This document shows positions 62,984-64,000 of a stretch of DNA of 64,000 nucleotides, in pieces (position 1 is the first letter of the stretch; the number at the start of each line of letters is the position of its first letter). The notes under the pieces are model-generated. The model did no database searches. It had not been told where the DNA came from and saw only the letters and a list, made by a program, of their open reading frames with translations. Source of the DNA: Gammaproteobacteria bacterium (GTDB lineage: Bacteria > Pseudomonadota > Gammaproteobacteria > Eutrophobiales > Eutrophobiaceae); NCBI GenBank assembly GCA_016193395.1, contig JACPSH010000057.1, positions 1 through 64,000 on the forward strand, given 5' to 3'. The position numbers and the translations under genes are program-made.

Positions 62984-64000
62984 TCAGTCCAACGCCGCCG
63001 CAAGCCGGGTGAAGACCCTGCGCGCGTTGCCTTCGAAGATCTTCCGCCGATCCACCGCCGTAAGGGAAGCGGCGCCGTCGATGTAGCGCTTCGTATCGTC
63101 GAAGTAATGCCCGGTCTCCGGATCTATGCCGCGCACGGCGCCGATCATTTCAGACGCGAACAGGATGTTGTCGACGGGGATCACCTCGATCAGAAGGTCG
63201 ATGCCGGCCTGGTGGTAGACGCAGGTATCGAAGTAGATATTTTTCAGTATCAGTTCATCGAGCGGGGGCTTCTTCATCATGTCGGCCAGGCCGCGGAAAC
63301 GGCCCCAGTGGTACGGCACCGCGCCGCCTCCGTGGGGGACGATGAATTTCAGCGTCGGGAGATGCTTGAACAGCTCGGAAGTCATGCACTGCATGACAGC
63401 AGTCGTGTCGGCGCCGAGGTAATGCGATCCGGTGGTATGGAAACACGGATTGCAGGCCTCGCTCACGTGGATCATGGCCGGCACGTCGAGCTCCACCATT
63501 TTTTCGTAGATCGGATACCAGAAGGGCTCGCCCAGCGGCGGATCGGTCCAGTAACCCCCGGACGGATCCGGGTTAAGGTTGCAACCGACAAAGCCGAATT
63601 CCTTAACGCACCGTTCCAGCTCGGCCACGCAGTTCTTCGGCGATACGCCCGGCGTCTGCGGCAACTGGCAGACACCGACAAAATTGTTCGGGTAGAGCTT
63701 CGTGATGCGGTGGATGAGCTCGTTGCAGTGTTCGGTCCAGAACCGGCTGGTGGATTCGTTGCCCAGATGGTGTCCCATCCAGCTTGCGCGCGGCGAGAAC
63801 AGCGTGACATCCGTACCGCGTTCGCGCTGCATCTTCAGTTGCGCGCCCTCCACGCTCTCGCGCAACTGGTCGTCGGAAATATTCAGCACGCCCCGCGTGG
63901 CCTGGTGCTTCGCGTTCGCCTTCAATTCCGCCTTCTGTTGCTCACGGTACGCGCCGAGCTCGGCCGGGGCCGTCGTGTAATGTCCGTGGCAGTCGATGAT
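62984..64000 (-). CDS. ligJ: 4-oxalomesaconate hydratase (LigJ-like amidohydrolase), start just outside window
   Basis: Enzyme of the protocatechuate 4,5-cleavage pathway, hydrating 4-oxalomesaconate. The visible 338 residues start IIDCHGHYTTAPAELGAYRE, so only the initiator codon is beyond the right edge. Other matches to LigJ are TLFSPRASWMGHHLG, NLNPDPSGGYWTDPPLG, MIHVSEACN, CFHTTGSHYLGADTTA, IVPHGGGAVPYHWGRFRG, DTCVYHQAGIDLL and LFASEMIGAVRGIDPETGHY. The HxH metal site and later histidines are intact. The symbol follows the close resemblance to Sphingobium LigJ as I remember it; other amidohydrolases of this group are possible. Downstream are the RidA gene and pyc. Confidence 0.85.
   Translation of the reverse strand: MIDCHGHYTTAPAELGAYREQQKAELKANAKHQATRGVLNISDDQLRESVEGAQLKMQRERGTDVTLFSPRASWMGHHLGNESTSRFWTEHCNELIHRITKLYPNNFVGVCQLPQTPGVSPKNCVAELERCVKEFGFVGCNLNPDPSGGYWTDPPLGEPFWYPIYEKMVELDVPAMIHVSEACNPCFHTTGSHYLGADTTAVMQCMTSELFKHLPTLKFIVPHGGGAVPYHWGRFRGLADMMKKPPLDELILKNIYFDTCVYHQAGIDLLIEVIPVDNILFASEMIGAVRGIDPETGHYFDDTKRYIDGAASLTAVDRRKIFEGNARRVFTRLAAALD

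Overview
The window is a GC-rich, densely packed chromosomal segment of a gammaproteobacterium outside the well-studied genera. The main evidence is gene order. On the minus strand, orn-nnrD-tsaE-amiB-mutL-miaA-hfq-hflX-hflK-hflC-(YjeT-like)-hisZ-purA, then rnr-rlmB-rpsF-rpsR-(DUF2232)-rplI-dnaB-alr-radA, is the arrangement known from Pseudomonas and relatives. ffh-ypjD-corB and ffs-dnaX-recR agree with this. Complex II, UbiG and c-type cytochrome genes indicate a ubiquinone-based respiratory metabolism.

Layout. (1) 1-3963, minus strand: a two-partner secretion locus with a periplasmic parvulin, a TpsB pore and the N-terminus of a TpsA exoprotein that runs off the left edge. (2) 4251-11539, plus strand: a signalling cassette with an adenylate cyclase-FHA protein, a PP2C phosphatase, a 1494-residue transmembrane Ser/Thr kinase with a periplasmic FGE-like domain, and a small membrane protein. 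(3) 11606-15185: mlaA, ubiG, gph, a degenerate squalene/phytoene-synthase homologue and ygfX. (4) 15278-21383: an SDHAF4-like protein, sdhCDAB, sdhE, ygfZ, dsbB and a secreted protein. (5) 21384-25411: a repeat cluster, then ffh and ypjD-corB. (6) 25408-49660: the long conserved minus-strand block, with an intein inside dnaB and a divergent tRNA-Leu. (7) 49776-54707: an M48 protease, recR, dnaX, the SRP RNA and corA. (8) 54716-58446: an accessory patch with a decayed second tpsB, an acidic repeat protein, a CapK-like ligase, a cytochrome c and a gene-poor stretch. (9) 58447-64000: pyruvate carboxylase, a sulfotransferase, a RidA protein and a LigJ-type hydratase whose start codon lies just outside the window.

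The most interesting material is of two kinds. First, the signalling cassette looks like a self-contained phospho-threonine/FHA circuit. The kinase carries several acidic Thr-x-Val motifs ahead of its catalytic domain. The cyclase carries an FHA domain with intact phospho-peptide-binding residues, and the phosphatase lies between them. Cyclic AMP output controlled by kinase-FHA docking is inferred, not shown. Second, the intergenic DNA is unusually rich in structured repeats: a palindromic family whose stem changes are compensatory, six perfect hairpins in a row upstream of rpsF, and degenerate 7-bp tandem repeats, often paired as inverted arms, at five gene junctions.

Start sites were chosen from start-codon type, ribosome-binding sites, overlaps and family N-termini. 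All functional statements rest on reading motifs and gene order; no database search was possible.
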